Shown: positions 29,534 through 37,964, counted from the first letter of the stretch. The stretch: DNA of 64,000 nt from Microbacterium cremeum (GCF_015277855.1 NZ_CP063812.1:2480001-2544000), one strand, 5' to 3'. A program made the numbers and translations. Notes: generated by a model not told the origin, from the letters alone.

Positions 29534-30460
29534 CTACGCCGTCGCCGATGGCACGGCGGGATCTCCGACGATCTCCGCCAGGAGGCCGCGCACCCGCTGC
29601 TCGATGTCGTCACGGATCCGCCGGACGTCCTCGAGCGGCCGGCCCACCGGGTCGTCCAGATCCCAGTCGAGGTAGCGGCGCCCCGCATAGACGGGGCAGG
29701 CGTCTCCGCAGCCCATGGTCACCACGACGTCCGCCGCACGCACCGCCTCGTCGGTGAGGGGCTTGGGGAACTCCCCGCCCAGCGGCACGCCGATCTCGTC
29801 CAGCGCGACGACGATCGTCTGCCGCACGTCGCTCGTCGGGGCGGACCCGGCGGTGCGCACCGAGACGCGTCCGCCGGCGAGCTGGCGCAGGATCGCGGAG
29901 GCCATCTGGGAGCGGCCGGCGTTCTGCACGCAGACGAACAGCACTTCGGGCGTCTCGAGCGTGGGGCCTCCCGTCTCGGCGCGCACGGCGGCGCGGCTCA
30001 GCGCCTCGAGTCGTGTCGCCGCGAAAGCCGCCGTCCGAGACGCCAGCCGCGGCGAGGAGGACCCGCGCGCCAGCAGTCGATAGCTCTCGTCGACGCAGCG
30101 CGCGATCGTCTCGGGGCCGAAGATGCCGCGAAAGCGCACGGAGAGGTCGCGCGCGATCCGCTCGAGGTCGGGCTGCGCCGGATCCGCGGCGGGGCCGCCG
30201 ATCACCGCGTCGACGCGATCCGCGCTGCGCGGCGCGATCGAGTACCAGACGCGCCGTCCCTCGGGGTGCCGCTCCACGATCCCGTCGTCGAGAAGAACGC
30301 GCATGTGATGGCTCACCGTCGGCTGCGTCAGCCCGAGGGCGTCGGCGGTCCGGCCGACCAGCACGCGACCGTCGCCGGAGTCCCTGATCAGCCGGAGGAT
30401 GCGCACGCGCGTCGGATCGGCGAGCACGGTCAGCGACCGCTCGTCGACGCCAGGGTCCAT
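29534..30460 (-). CDS. arsC: ArsR-type regulator fused to arsenate reductase
   Basis: A 308-residue two-domain protein. Residues 1-90 form a winged-helix ArsR domain (GLTQPTVSHHMRVLLDDGIV). A helical segment at about 100-160 resembles the three-helix bundle of actinobacterial arsenate reductases. Residues 172-300 form an LMW-phosphatase-like reductase. Its active site is C177-x5-R183 (FVCVQNAGRSQ), with further Cys in VTMGCGDACP (251, 255) and LDWDLDDP. It should reduce arsenate to arsenite, probably with mycothiol or thioredoxin. The ATG lies 7 nt after TAGACT, inside a palindromic operator. It lies 14 nt downstream of the acetyltransferase gene. Confidence 0.9.
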   Translation of the reverse strand: MDPGVDERSLTVLADPTRVRILRLIRDSGDGRVLVGRTADALGLTQPTVSHHMRVLLDDGIVERHPEGRRVWYSIAPRSADRVDAVIGGPAADPAQPDLERIARDLSVRFRGIFGPETIARCVDESYRLLARGSSSPRLASRTAAFAATRLEALSRAAVRAETGGPTLETPEVLFVCVQNAGRSQMASAILRQLAGGRVSVRTAGSAPTSDVRQTIVVALDEIGVPLGGEFPKPLTDEAVRAADVVVTMGCGDACPVYAGRRYLDWDLDDPVGRPLEDVRRIRDDIEQRVRGLLAEIVGDPAVPSATA

Positions 30461-30474
30461 AGACCGCAGTCTAT
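30459..30474. promoter_or_regulatory. Candidate autoregulatory operator of the ArsR-ArsC fusion
   Basis: ATAGAC-TGCG-GTCTAT (minus strand) is a perfect inverted repeat with 6-bp arms. It covers the TAGACT -10 element and reaches the first base pairs of the start codon, so a bound ArsR dimer would block transcription. Confidence 0.55.
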
Positions 30475-30996
30475 CTACACCGGTTGCTCCGGGAGCCCGT
30501 TGCGGGCGCTCCGCCGCTCGATCAGCACCGTGTCACGCCACCGCCCGGCGTGCGGTCCGAGCATCGACTGCGCGATGCGCTCCCGCCGTCCCACGATCCG
30601 GAATCCCGCCCGCTCGTGCACGCGCAGGCTCGCGGTGTTCTCGGGGAACACGCTCGACTGGATCGTCCAGTACCCCTCGGCCTCCGCGCGCTCGATGAAC
30701 GCCGCGAGCAGGAGCGCTCCGATGCCGCGCCCGCGCGCGCCGCGGTGCACGTAGACCGAGTGCTCGATCACGCCGCGATACGCGGGGCGGGACGACACCG
30801 GCGACGCCGCGGCCCAGCCGACGATGCGGCCGTCGTCGTCGTGCGCGACCAGACGCGGCGTCGCGACCTTGCCGGCGTCGAAGTCCTGCCACGCCGGCGT
30901 GCGGGTCTCGAACGTCGCCTCGCCGTCCTCGATGCCCTCTCGGTAGATCTCCTCGACAGCGGGCCAGTCGCCCGGGTTCATCTCTCGCACATGCAT
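30475..30996 (-). CDS. ArsN/PAT-like GNAT N-acetyltransferase
   Basis: 173 residues of the phosphinothricin/arsinothricin acetyltransferase branch of GNAT. The N-terminus MHVREMNPGDWPAVEEIYRE is followed by ATFETRTPAWQDFD, typical of this branch. The acetyl-CoA loop is RGARGRGIGALLLAAFIERA, and the C-terminal motif is ASLRVHERAGFRIVGRRERI. ArsN proteins in arsenic islands acetylate the organoarsenical arsinothricin; the activity is inferred from family and context. The ATG overlaps the stop of the upstream FAD gene (TGATG), so the two are co-translated. Confidence 0.8.
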   Translation of the reverse strand: MHVREMNPGDWPAVEEIYREGIEDGEATFETRTPAWQDFDAGKVATPRLVAHDDDGRIVGWAAASPVSSRPAYRGVIEHSVYVHRGARGRGIGALLLAAFIERAEAEGYWTIQSSVFPENTASLRVHERAGFRIVGRRERIAQSMLGPHAGRWRDTVLIERRSARNGLPEQPV

Positions 30997-32312
30997 CAGG
31001 AGCAGCATCCCCTGGCGCTCGATGAGTCGGTCGAGCACACGCCGGTCGCCGGCAGCACGAGTTCCACGTTCGCGGCGGCAACGGCATCCCCCGCCATCCA
31101 TGCCGTGACCGAGCGCACCTGTTCGTAGCCCGTCGCGAGGAGGAAGGTCGGGGCGCGCCCGTAGGACTTCATCCCGACGATGAAGAAGCCGGGCTCGGGA
31201 TGCTGCAGCTCGCGGAACCCGTGCGGCTCGACCGTGCCACACGAGTGGACGTTGGGGTCGATGAGCGGCGCGAGGCGCTTCGGCGCCTCGACCACCTCGT
31301 CGAGCTCGAGGCGGATCTCGCGCAGGATGCCCAGGTCGGGGCGGAAGCCGGTCGCACCCACGACCGCATCGGCGCGGAGCGTCTCGAGCCGTCCATGACG
31401 CCGCCCTGTCAGCTCCACACCGTCGTCGACGCGGCGTCCGCGCACGATCTCGAAGCCGTCGACCATGGTGATCAGGCCCCCGGCAACGGCCCGGTCGACC
31501 CGGCTGCCCAGTCGCGCCCGGTCAGCCAGCTCGTCATCCGGCGACGACGACACGCGGACCGCCTGCGGGTTGCGGATCACCCACGTGACGGTGGTGCCCG
31601 GCTCCTCGCGCGCCAGCTCGACGAGCGCGAGAAGCGTGTTGGCGGCCGAGTGTCCCGCCCCGACGACGAGCGTGCGGCGCCCGGCGAAGACCGCGCGCTC
31701 CCGGCCGAGGACGTCGGGCAGCGCCGGCAGGACGCGGTCGGCGATGTCGGCGAACCCGAGCGGGTCGAGCCCGCTGGAGGAGAGGGGGTTGGGGCTGCGA
31801 TACGTCCCCGACGCGTCGATCACGGCGCGGGCGGCGACCTCGGCGATCTCGCCGTCGGCGGTGCGCACTCGGACGGCGAACGGGGTCGCGGCGCGGGCCC
31901 GGGTGCGGGTACGGTCCATGCCCTCCCGCGCCACGGCGACGACCTCGGTGCGCAGGCGGATGCGCGAGGCGATCGCATCGACGTGCGACAGCGGCTCGAG
32001 GTAGCGCTCCACGAGCTCGCGACCGGTCGGTGCCGCACCGGGCTCCGGATGCTGCCACCCCTGCTCTTCGAGCAGCCGGCGCGCGGCGGGGTCGACGAGA
32101 TGGCGCCACGGTGAGAACAGGCGCGTGTGACCCCACGAGCGGACGCTCGCAGCGATGTCGGCGCCGGCCTCGAAGATGACGAAGTCGAGGCCGCGTTCGA
32201 GAAGATGGGCTGCCGCGGCGAGTCCGATGGGCCCCGCGCCGATGATCGCCACGGGGAGCGTTGCGAGACGGTCCGTGTCGGCGACGCGCGGGGTGAGGTC
32301 GAGCAGGGTCAC
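30996..32312 (-). CDS. ArsO-like FAD/NAD(P)-dependent oxidoreductase of the arsenic island
   Basis: 438 residues from the GTG at 32312, with CAGGAGG 6 nt upstream. Two Rossmann folds are present: FAD motif AIIGAGPIGLAAAAHLLE near residue 20, and a second dinucleotide motif TLVVGAGHSAANTLLAL. The ATG motif is VVGATGFRPDLG. Flavoproteins of this type recur in actinobacterial ars clusters (called ArsO or ArsT), with a presumed redox role that is not settled. The protein ends RGCCS, a terminal cysteine pair that could bind arsenite. It is divergent from arsR across an 86-bp region and is followed by the acetyltransferase. Confidence 0.82.
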   Translation of the reverse strand: MTLLDLTPRVADTDRLATLPVAIIGAGPIGLAAAAHLLERGLDFVIFEAGADIAASVRSWGHTRLFSPWRHLVDPAARRLLEEQGWQHPEPGAAPTGRELVERYLEPLSHVDAIASRIRLRTEVVAVAREGMDRTRTRARAATPFAVRVRTADGEIAEVAARAVIDASGTYRSPNPLSSSGLDPLGFADIADRVLPALPDVLGRERAVFAGRRTLVVGAGHSAANTLLALVELAREEPGTTVTWVIRNPQAVRVSSSPDDELADRARLGSRVDRAVAGGLITMVDGFEIVRGRRVDDGVELTGRRHGRLETLRADAVVGATGFRPDLGILREIRLELDEVVEAPKRLAPLIDPNVHSCGTVEPHGFRELQHPEPGFFIVGMKSYGRAPTFLLATGYEQVRSVTAWMAGDAVAAANVELVLPATGVCSTDSSSARGCCS

Positions 32313-32398
32313 AGCAGCCTCCTGGCATATCGATGAACTTCGATGCACGATTCTGGTCCGCTGTATCGACAGTTGTCAATATCGACTACCATCGATCC
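32313..32398. promoter_or_regulatory. Divergent ars promoter region with candidate ArsR operators
   Basis: This 86-bp gap drives arsR-aqpS one way and the FAD gene the other. It holds an inverted repeat ATCGA-6-TCGAT (32329-32344), GACA-GT-TGTC (32368-32377), and TATCGA at 32328, 32364 and 32380. A TACCAT -10 element at 32387-32392 lies 6 nt before the arsR ATG, implying a leaderless message. Confidence 0.55.
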
Positions 32399-32749
32399 AT
32401 GCCCACCGTGATCGAGGTCGCCGACGTCAGCGCCGGATCGTGCTGCTCCCCGCTCGTCCGCGAGCCGCTCAGCGCCGAAGAGGCCGAGCAGCTCGCGGTC
32501 ACGATGAAGGCCTTGGCGGACCCGGCACGGCTCCGGCTGCTGTCGATCGTCGCGGCGTCCGAGAACACCGAGGCCTGCGTCTGCGACCTCATCGAGCCGG
32601 TCGGCCTCAGCCAGCCGACGGTGTCGCACCACCTCAAGATCCTCACCGCCGCGGGTTTCCTCACCCGCAGCAAGCGCGGAACGTGGGCGTACTACGCCCT
32701 CGTCCCCGGGGCCCTCGACCGCGTCTCGAACCTCCTCGTCGGCTCGTGA
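32399..32749 (+). CDS. arsR: ArsR family arsenite-responsive repressor
   Basis: 116 residues. Winged-helix domain at about 30-105, with recognition helix in LSQPTVSHHLKILTAAGFL. Cysteines C15-C16 (SCCSP) and C60/C62 (EACVCDL) fit the arrangement in Corynebacterium glutamicum ArsR. There an N-terminal Cys pair from one subunit joins a later Cys of the partner to bind As(III). The start is the ATG 6 nt after its -10 element; an earlier in-frame ATG at 32333 lies upstream of the promoter. The stop overlaps the aquaporin start (GTGA). Confidence 0.92.
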   Translation: MPTVIEVADVSAGSCCSPLVREPLSAEEAEQLAVTMKALADPARLRLLSIVAASENTEACVCDLIEPVGLSQPTVSHHLKILTAAGFLTRSKRGTWAYYALVPGALDRVSNLLVGS

Positions 32750-33429
32750 GGCGGATGGTGCGCGCCGCTGCCGGCGAACTGCTCGGCAGCGCCGGCCTCG
32801 CGACCGTCGTGGTGGGATCGGGCATCGCCGCCCAGCGCCTCTCCCCCGGCGACACCGGGTTGCAGCTGTTCGAGAACGCCTTCGCCACCGCGCTCGGCCT
32901 GACCGTGCTCATCCTCGTCTTCGCGTCGGTGTCGGGCGCGCACTTCAACCCCGCGGTGACGCTCAGCGACATCGTGCTGCACCGACGCTCCTGGTCCACG
33001 GCCGCGGTGTACCTGCCGGCCCAGGTGCTCGGGTGCATCGCCGGTGCGGTGCTGGCCGACGTGATGTTCGCCGTCCCCGCGGTGTCGTGGAGCACCACCG
33101 ACCGCGGCGGGCTGCCTCTCCTGCTGTCGGAGGTCGTCGCGACGGCGGGCCTCGTCGTCGTGATCTTCGCGCTCGTCCGCACCGGTCGCTCGGCGCTGGC
33201 GGCGCCGGCGGTCGGTGCCTACATCGGAGCGGCCTACTTCTTCACGTCGTCCACGAGCTTCGCCAATCCGGCGATCACGGTGGGGCGCATGTTCACCGAC
33301 ACGTTCGCGGGGATCGCGCCGGCCTCCGTGCTGCCGTTCATCGGCGCCCAGCTGGTCGGCGCGGCGCTGGGCACCGCCGTGATCATCCTGCTGTTCCCGG
33401 CCCGACAGGCGGTCGCCGAGGGGTCGTGA
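32746..33429 (+). CDS. aqpS: MIP-family aquaglyceroporin, probable arsenite channel (AqpS-like)
   Basis: A 227-residue channel with six membrane helices and the two half-helix NPA boxes, HFNPAV (68-70) and FANPAI (174-176). The GTG start overlaps the arsR stop; an ATG at 32755 is possible. In Sinorhizobium meliloti, AqpS replaces the ArsB/Acr3 pump: arsenite made by ArsC flows out down its gradient. The same logic fits here, because no ArsB or Acr3 gene is present and an arsenate reductase is nearby. Transport of arsenite is inferred. Confidence 0.87.
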   Translation: MRRMVRAAAGELLGSAGLATVVVGSGIAAQRLSPGDTGLQLFENAFATALGLTVLILVFASVSGAHFNPAVTLSDIVLHRRSWSTAAVYLPAQVLGCIAGAVLADVMFAVPAVSWSTTDRGGLPLLLSEVVATAGLVVVIFALVRTGRSALAAPAVGAYIGAAYFFTSSTSFANPAITVGRMFTDTFAGIAPASVLPFIGAQLVGAALGTAVIILLFPARQAVAEGS

Positions 33430-33669
33430 AGCTCGTGTGACGTCGCGACCGGTCGGACACGCGACGCGTCCCGCATCGGCACGCCTTGTCAAGGCCGTTC
33501 CGCTGCTTTCCCGGTCATCGCATGCTGAGGCTCACCGCCTCGCGGCGGTGTGCAGGTCCTCTGGCGCGCGGGCGTCGAGCGCGCGATCATGAAGGGACGG
33601 GGCTGGGGGCATTCCTCTCGAGCGGACCGTCGCTTCGTTCTCCTTCAGCCTCCGCGCCGGAGGCGCATC

Positions 33670-34014
33670 ATGGGCAAGCTGATCTACGAAGGAGCGGTCA
33701 AGGTCGACTTCGACGACCGGACGCTCGCGCACCTGCAGCTGGTGATCGGCACGAAGCTCAGACGCGGCGAGCCGTTCCATTTCACGTGGCGCGACGACGC
33801 CAGCATCGGCGACGGACGCACGACGATCTGGGTGCACCCCCGGTGCTCGCTGGTCTACAAGTTCTACGGCAGCCGCACTCCGCGCCTCAACCCGGCCTGG
33901 ATCGACGCCCTCGCACACACGGCCAACTCGCCCGCGGGGCTGTACCTCGTGCCGGAGCCGCCGCAGCCGCCGGCGGCGACCGAACCCGCCGACGAGCACG
34001 AACTGCTGCGCTGA
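33670..34014 (+). CDS. DUF7882-like small protein
   Basis: 114 residues beginning MGKLIYEGAVKVDFDDRTLA, with GGAGGCGC before the ATG at 33670. It has a compact mixed fold with conserved blocks (HLQLVIGTKLRRGEPFHFTW, then TTIWVHPRCSLVYKFYGSR) and a Pro/Ala/Glu tail. The family is abundant in Microbacteriaceae and often mis-annotated as ATP-dependent DNA ligase, but no ligase motif is present. Function unknown. The 240 bp between aqpS and this gene shows nothing I can support beyond a GC-rich stretch. Confidence 0.7.
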   Translation: MGKLIYEGAVKVDFDDRTLAHLQLVIGTKLRRGEPFHFTWRDDASIGDGRTTIWVHPRCSLVYKFYGSRTPRLNPAWIDALAHTANSPAGLYLVPEPPQPPAATEPADEHELLR

Positions 34015-34126
34015 ACGGTCGGCTCGCCCCGCTCCCGCACGGGTACGCCGCACGCGCGCCGTTGTCAAGGCATTGGGCGGACTCGCGGAGGCGGTGGGAC
34101 CCTGTGCCCAGGCGACGGGAGCGGTG

Positions 34127-34381
34127 ATGAAGCGAATCGACATCTACTACGGCGGCGAGCACTACAGCGTCGGCGGGCGGGATCCGGGGGACGTCACGGC
34201 AGAGATCCTCCAGGGGATCGCGTCCGGTCCCCGCTGGCTCGAGGTGAACGACGGCTGGGGCGAGGCCCGCACTGCATACCTGCTGCTCTCCGCCGGGGTG
34301 CCGGTGGCCGTCGTTCCCATCCCCGACGAATACCCCGGTCCGGCGCTGGACGGCGACGACACCGGCGCGGACGCGGACTGA
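34127..34381 (+). CDS. Small conserved protein of unknown function
   Basis: 84 residues starting MKRIDIYYGGEHYSVGGRD, then WLEVNDGWGEARTAYLLLSA, with an acidic tail ending DDTGADAD. GGGAGC lies 5 nt before the ATG. The protein has no membrane segment or known motif. I recognise the opening as common in Microbacteriaceae genomes but can name no function. It is convergent with the FAD/Rieske gene. Confidence 0.6.
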   Translation: MKRIDIYYGGEHYSVGGRDPGDVTAEILQGIASGPRWLEVNDGWGEARTAYLLLSAGVPVAVVPIPDEYPGPALDGDDTGADAD

Positions 34382-34397
34382 ACGGCCCGCCGGCTGC

Positions 34398-35906
34398 TCA
34401 CTCCTCCGCCTGCGACAACGGCTGCACGGCAGGGCCCTCCAGCACCCGCCCGTCCGGCGAGAACCGGGAGCCGTGGAGCGGGCAGTCCCAGGTGCATTCC
34501 GCGTCGTTCCACGACACGATGCCGCCGAGGTGGGTGCACACCCCCGACACACGGCGCGTCACCCCCGCGACCGTCGACTCGGCGACCGGCGACATCCCCC
34601 GGCGGACGACGCGCCCGTGTCGGTCGGCGGGCGCCTCGCCACTGACCGGTGCGACGCCGGCGCGCACCCAGTCGGCGACGAGATGACCCCCGACACTCGC
34701 ATTCGCCTGCACGGCTTCGCCGAAGTCGGCCATCCCGGCGTGGTGGGAATCGAGCGCGTCGGCCCACGGCTCGTGGCGCTCGAGGATGCGTCCCGCGACG
34801 CGCAGGGCCGAGGCGACCGCGTTGGTCATCCCCCACTTGTCGTACCCGGTGGCCGCGAGGATCCGCCCGCTCGTCCTCGGCAGCACGCCGGCGAACGGGA
34901 GGTGCGAGACGCTGCGGTAGTCCTGCGCCGCCCACCACGTGCGGCGGCGGGCGCCCGGCCACGACGAGCGGGCCCATTCGTCGAGCTCCGAGAGCAGGTC
35001 GCTCGTGCGCTCCACGCGTCCGGTCGGATGCGCGCCGGACCCGAGCGTGAGGACCCGCGCGCCGCCGAGGTCGTCGCACCGTATCGAGCGCGACGGCTCG
35101 TCCAGCGAGAGGAACATGCCCTGCGGTACGGCGGCCTCGCGCGGGAGGTCGTAGGCGACGACGAACGACCGGGACGGCACGAGGGTGGCGAACAGCAGGC
35201 CGCGGTCGAGGGGGACCGCGCCGGTGGCCAGCACCAGGGTCGCGCACCGGACCTCGCCTCGCGTCGTCTTCACGGTCACGCCGTGATCGTCCACGTCGGC
35301 GTCGGTCAGCCGGCACCCCGTGACGATCGGCACGCCGTCAGCGCGCAGCCGGCGGGTGAGCTCGGCGAGGAGCCGCACCGGGTGGAGCTGGAACTGGCCG
35401 TCCAGGCGCAGTGCGGCCACCACGTCGAAGGGGACGCCGAATTCCTCGCGCGACGGGCGATCGAGGCGCTCCACCGGGATGTCTGCCGCCTGTGCCGCCG
35501 AGAGCTCGCGGTCGATCGCGGTGACGCGGTCGCCCGAGACGGTGTAGGTGACGGCCGGCCGGGCCGCGATGACGCCCTGCACCGGGCGGAGCTCGCGCTG
35601 CACCCATTCCTGCGCGGCGCGATTGGACTCGACGTACGCCCGGAGGATCTCGTCACCGGCGTGCGAGCGGATCCGCGAGAGCACGTCGCCCTGCAGGAGG
35701 CTGAGCTTGCCCGTCGTGTTGCCGGTGGTGACGGCGCCGATCGAGCGCGCCTCGACCACCGCGACCCGCATGCCCGCCCGATGGAGCATGGTGGCGACCG
35801 CCAGCCCCGTGAGTCCGGCGCCGGCGACGACGATCGTGCTGCCCTTCGGCGGTGCCGACGGGTCATCGGGGATGTGCGGGGCCGTCTGCCGCCACAGGGA
35901 TTCCAT
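34398..35906 (-). CDS. FAD-dependent oxidoreductase fused to a C-terminal Rieske domain
   Basis: 502 residues from the ATG at 35906, with GGGAGGAGGG upstream. Residues 35-400 form a DAO-type FAD domain (TIVVAGAGLTGLAVATMLHR; later RILAATGYDKWGMTNAVAS). Residues about 410-502 form a Rieske [2Fe-2S] domain with ligands C457-x-H459 and C475-x2-H478 (VCTHLGG and CPLHGSRF). FAD-Rieske fusions of this kind are widespread, but the substrate is usually unknown. The Rieske cluster probably passes electrons to or from FAD. SulP lies just upstream on the same strand, 122 nt away. Confidence 0.88.
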   Translation of the reverse strand: MESLWRQTAPHIPDDPSAPPKGSTIVVAGAGLTGLAVATMLHRAGMRVAVVEARSIGAVTTGNTTGKLSLLQGDVLSRIRSHAGDEILRAYVESNRAAQEWVQRELRPVQGVIAARPAVTYTVSGDRVTAIDRELSAAQAADIPVERLDRPSREEFGVPFDVVAALRLDGQFQLHPVRLLAELTRRLRADGVPIVTGCRLTDADVDDHGVTVKTTRGEVRCATLVLATGAVPLDRGLLFATLVPSRSFVVAYDLPREAAVPQGMFLSLDEPSRSIRCDDLGGARVLTLGSGAHPTGRVERTSDLLSELDEWARSSWPGARRRTWWAAQDYRSVSHLPFAGVLPRTSGRILAATGYDKWGMTNAVASALRVAGRILERHEPWADALDSHHAGMADFGEAVQANASVGGHLVADWVRAGVAPVSGEAPADRHGRVVRRGMSPVAESTVAGVTRRVSGVCTHLGGIVSWNDAECTWDCPLHGSRFSPDGRVLEGPAVQPLSQAEE

Positions 35907-36028
35907 CTTCCCTCCTCCCGCCGACGACGTTCGAGGCATCGTCGGCCGGTCATCGGGACGAGTGTCCCGCGCCGCGCAGTGGGAGTCGACGGGGTTGACA
36001 CCCCCGGTGGGCACGGGTACCCGGCGGA

Positions 36029-37675
36029 CTACCCGGGAGCGTCCGCGAGCGCGACGATCGCGGCCCGGTTGGTGTCGAAGACCGGCTGATCCGAGAGCAG
36101 TCCGAGCTCCTCCAGTCGCGCCTTCGCCGTCGCGCGGACGCGGCTGAACGCCAGTTCGACGTCCTGGTCGCGCAGCCACTCCTCGAGGCCCTCGAACGCC
36201 TCGGCGCCGGTCACGTCGACGTCGGTGACCGCCTCCATGTCGATGACGACGTGCCGCACGGGCTCGCGGGCGGCACCGACGGCGCGCTTGACGGCGGAGG
36301 CGAAGACGGCCCCGTTCGCGAAGAACAGGGGGGCGGCCAACCGCACGACGATGACGCCGGGAGCGGTCGTGGTGCCGGCGGGCGCATCGTCCAGGAGCGA
36401 CTCCTTCGGATCGCCCTCGAACGCGAGCACGTCGATCGCCGGGTTCGCGGCGCGCTTGGCCAGGTTGACCAGGGCGAGCACGAACGCGACGAGGATGCCC
36501 GGGATGGCCCCGACGAAGAGCGTGACGAGGAAGCACGTCGCCCCGACGGCGAACTCGAAGCGGTCCATGCGCCACAGCTGACCGAACTCCTTCACGCCCA
36601 ACAGCGGCAGGATCGCCACCGCGACGACCGCGCCGATCGCCGGGGACGGGATGTCGGCGAGCAGCGCCGTTCCGAACAGGAGCAGCAGGAGCGTGCCGAC
36701 GGCGAGGACGATCGACGGCAGCTGCGTCCGCGACCCCGCCTGATCCATCGCCGCCGTCCGCGACGTCGAGGATCCGACGGCGAAGCTGCCCTGAGCGCCC
36801 GCGGCGATGTTGGCGAGGCCGAACGCGAACAGGTCTCGGTTGGCGCGGAACGGATAGTGCCGCTTCTCGGCGTACGACCGCGAGACGAGGAGGCCCTCGG
36901 CGGTGGTGACCAGGGTCAAGGCGATCGCCGACGGCACGAGCGCCAGCCACGTCGTCCATTCGATGACCGGCCACGTGAACGACGGTGCACCCGCCGGCAC
37001 CTCCCCGAGCACCGCGATGCCCTTCTGATCGAGGTCGGCGATCACGACCACCACCGTCGAGACGACCAGCACGACCAGCGCCCACGGCACCTTCGGGAGC
37101 AGTCGCCGCCCGCCCAGCAGCACCGCCACCGACACCGCGGCGACCGCGAGCGACCACGCGTTGAAGGTGCTCATCCCGGTGACGAGCTGCGAGATCTTGT
37201 CGACGAACTCGCCGCCCGATTCGATGCTGACGCCCAGCATCTTCGCGATCTGGCTCACCATGATGTCGAGCGCGAGACCTCCGACGAAGCCGATGAGGAT
37301 CGGCTTCGAGAGGAAGTTCGCGAGGAATCCGAGCTTGAACACCGAGAGCAGCAGGAACATGATGCCGCAGATGATCGCCTGCGCGAGCGCCAGGGTCGCG
37401 TAGTTCGCGCTCCCGGCGGCGGCGAGGCCGCCGATCGACGAGGCGACCAGCGCGGCCGCCGCAGCATCGGGCGATGCGACCACCTGACGCGACGAGACGA
37501 CGAGCGCGTAGACGACCGTCGGAAGGATGAGCGCGTACAGGCCCGCCGTCGGCGGGAGTCCGGCGATCTGCGCATAGCCGATGTTGAGCGGGATCGCGAT
37601 CGCGAGGAGCGTGACGCCCGCGGTGAGTTCGGTGACGAGGTTTCGCGCGGTCAGGCCTGCGAGGGGTCGTTGCAT
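36029..37675 (-). CDS. SulP family anion transporter with STAS domain
   Basis: 548 residues from the ATG at 37675, with GGGAG 5-7 nt upstream. The membrane part starts LAGLTARNLVTELTAGVTLL and includes the SulP signature region (PLNIGYAQIAGLPPTAGLYA). About 10-14 helices follow, and then a cytoplasmic STAS domain (about 440-545, VRHVVIDMEAVTDVDVTGAE). Members carry sulfate, bicarbonate or dicarboxylates; the substrate is not determined by sequence alone. The gene has a promoter and an unusually long leader of about 200 nt (see next entry). Confidence 0.9.
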   Translation of the reverse strand: MQRPLAGLTARNLVTELTAGVTLLAIAIPLNIGYAQIAGLPPTAGLYALILPTVVYALVVSSRQVVASPDAAAAALVASSIGGLAAAGSANYATLALAQAIICGIMFLLLSVFKLGFLANFLSKPILIGFVGGLALDIMVSQIAKMLGVSIESGGEFVDKISQLVTGMSTFNAWSLAVAAVSVAVLLGGRRLLPKVPWALVVLVVSTVVVVIADLDQKGIAVLGEVPAGAPSFTWPVIEWTTWLALVPSAIALTLVTTAEGLLVSRSYAEKRHYPFRANRDLFAFGLANIAAGAQGSFAVGSSTSRTAAMDQAGSRTQLPSIVLAVGTLLLLLFGTALLADIPSPAIGAVVAVAILPLLGVKEFGQLWRMDRFEFAVGATCFLVTLFVGAIPGILVAFVLALVNLAKRAANPAIDVLAFEGDPKESLLDDAPAGTTTAPGVIVVRLAAPLFFANGAVFASAVKRAVGAAREPVRHVVIDMEAVTDVDVTGAEAFEGLEEWLRDQDVELAFSRVRATAKARLEELGLLSDQPVFDTNRAAIVALADAPG

Positions 37676-37917
37676 TCCGGCTCCCGTGTGAAGCATGGGG
37701 TCCGGCGAGGATGGACCCACGTACACCATGGCACGGGTCGGGCGCCGCACGCGCACGCCGTCACGGGGCGCGGCGCACATGAAGATCGCCTCGGTGCCGA
37801 AGCATCGAGGCGATCGTCAGTGCGATGTTCGGTTTCTGTGTCCGGTTCCCTTTCGGGTTCCTCGTCTCCGTTTTCTCTTCGCAGGACTGAATCTACTCAG
37901 GGCCGACCCGTCGTCAA
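37676..37917 (-). promoter_or_regulatory. SulP promoter and long structured leader
   Basis: A sigma70-like promoter is visible on the minus strand: TTGACG (37912-37917), a 16-bp spacer and TAGATT (37890-37895). Transcription from it leaves a leader of about 205 nt. The leader begins purine-rich, contains a small CCC-GAAA-GGG stem and has a perfect 10-bp hairpin (37784-37815, 12-base loop). I match it to no known riboswitch. Together with the palindrome at 37965 it accounts for the roughly 320-bp gene-free stretch here. Confidence 0.5.
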
Positions 37918-37964
37918 GAGTTCACGAGGAAGTCATCTCGATGTCAGGTTGAACGTGAGGGAAC

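Noticed and set aside
33430..33669. A gene in the gap after aqpS
   Set aside because: The open frames here have no ribosome site, no family features and shadow-like composition.
33670..34014. ATP-dependent DNA ligase, a label often given to this small family
   Set aside because: The 114 residues contain no KxDG nucleotidyl motif or other ligase block.
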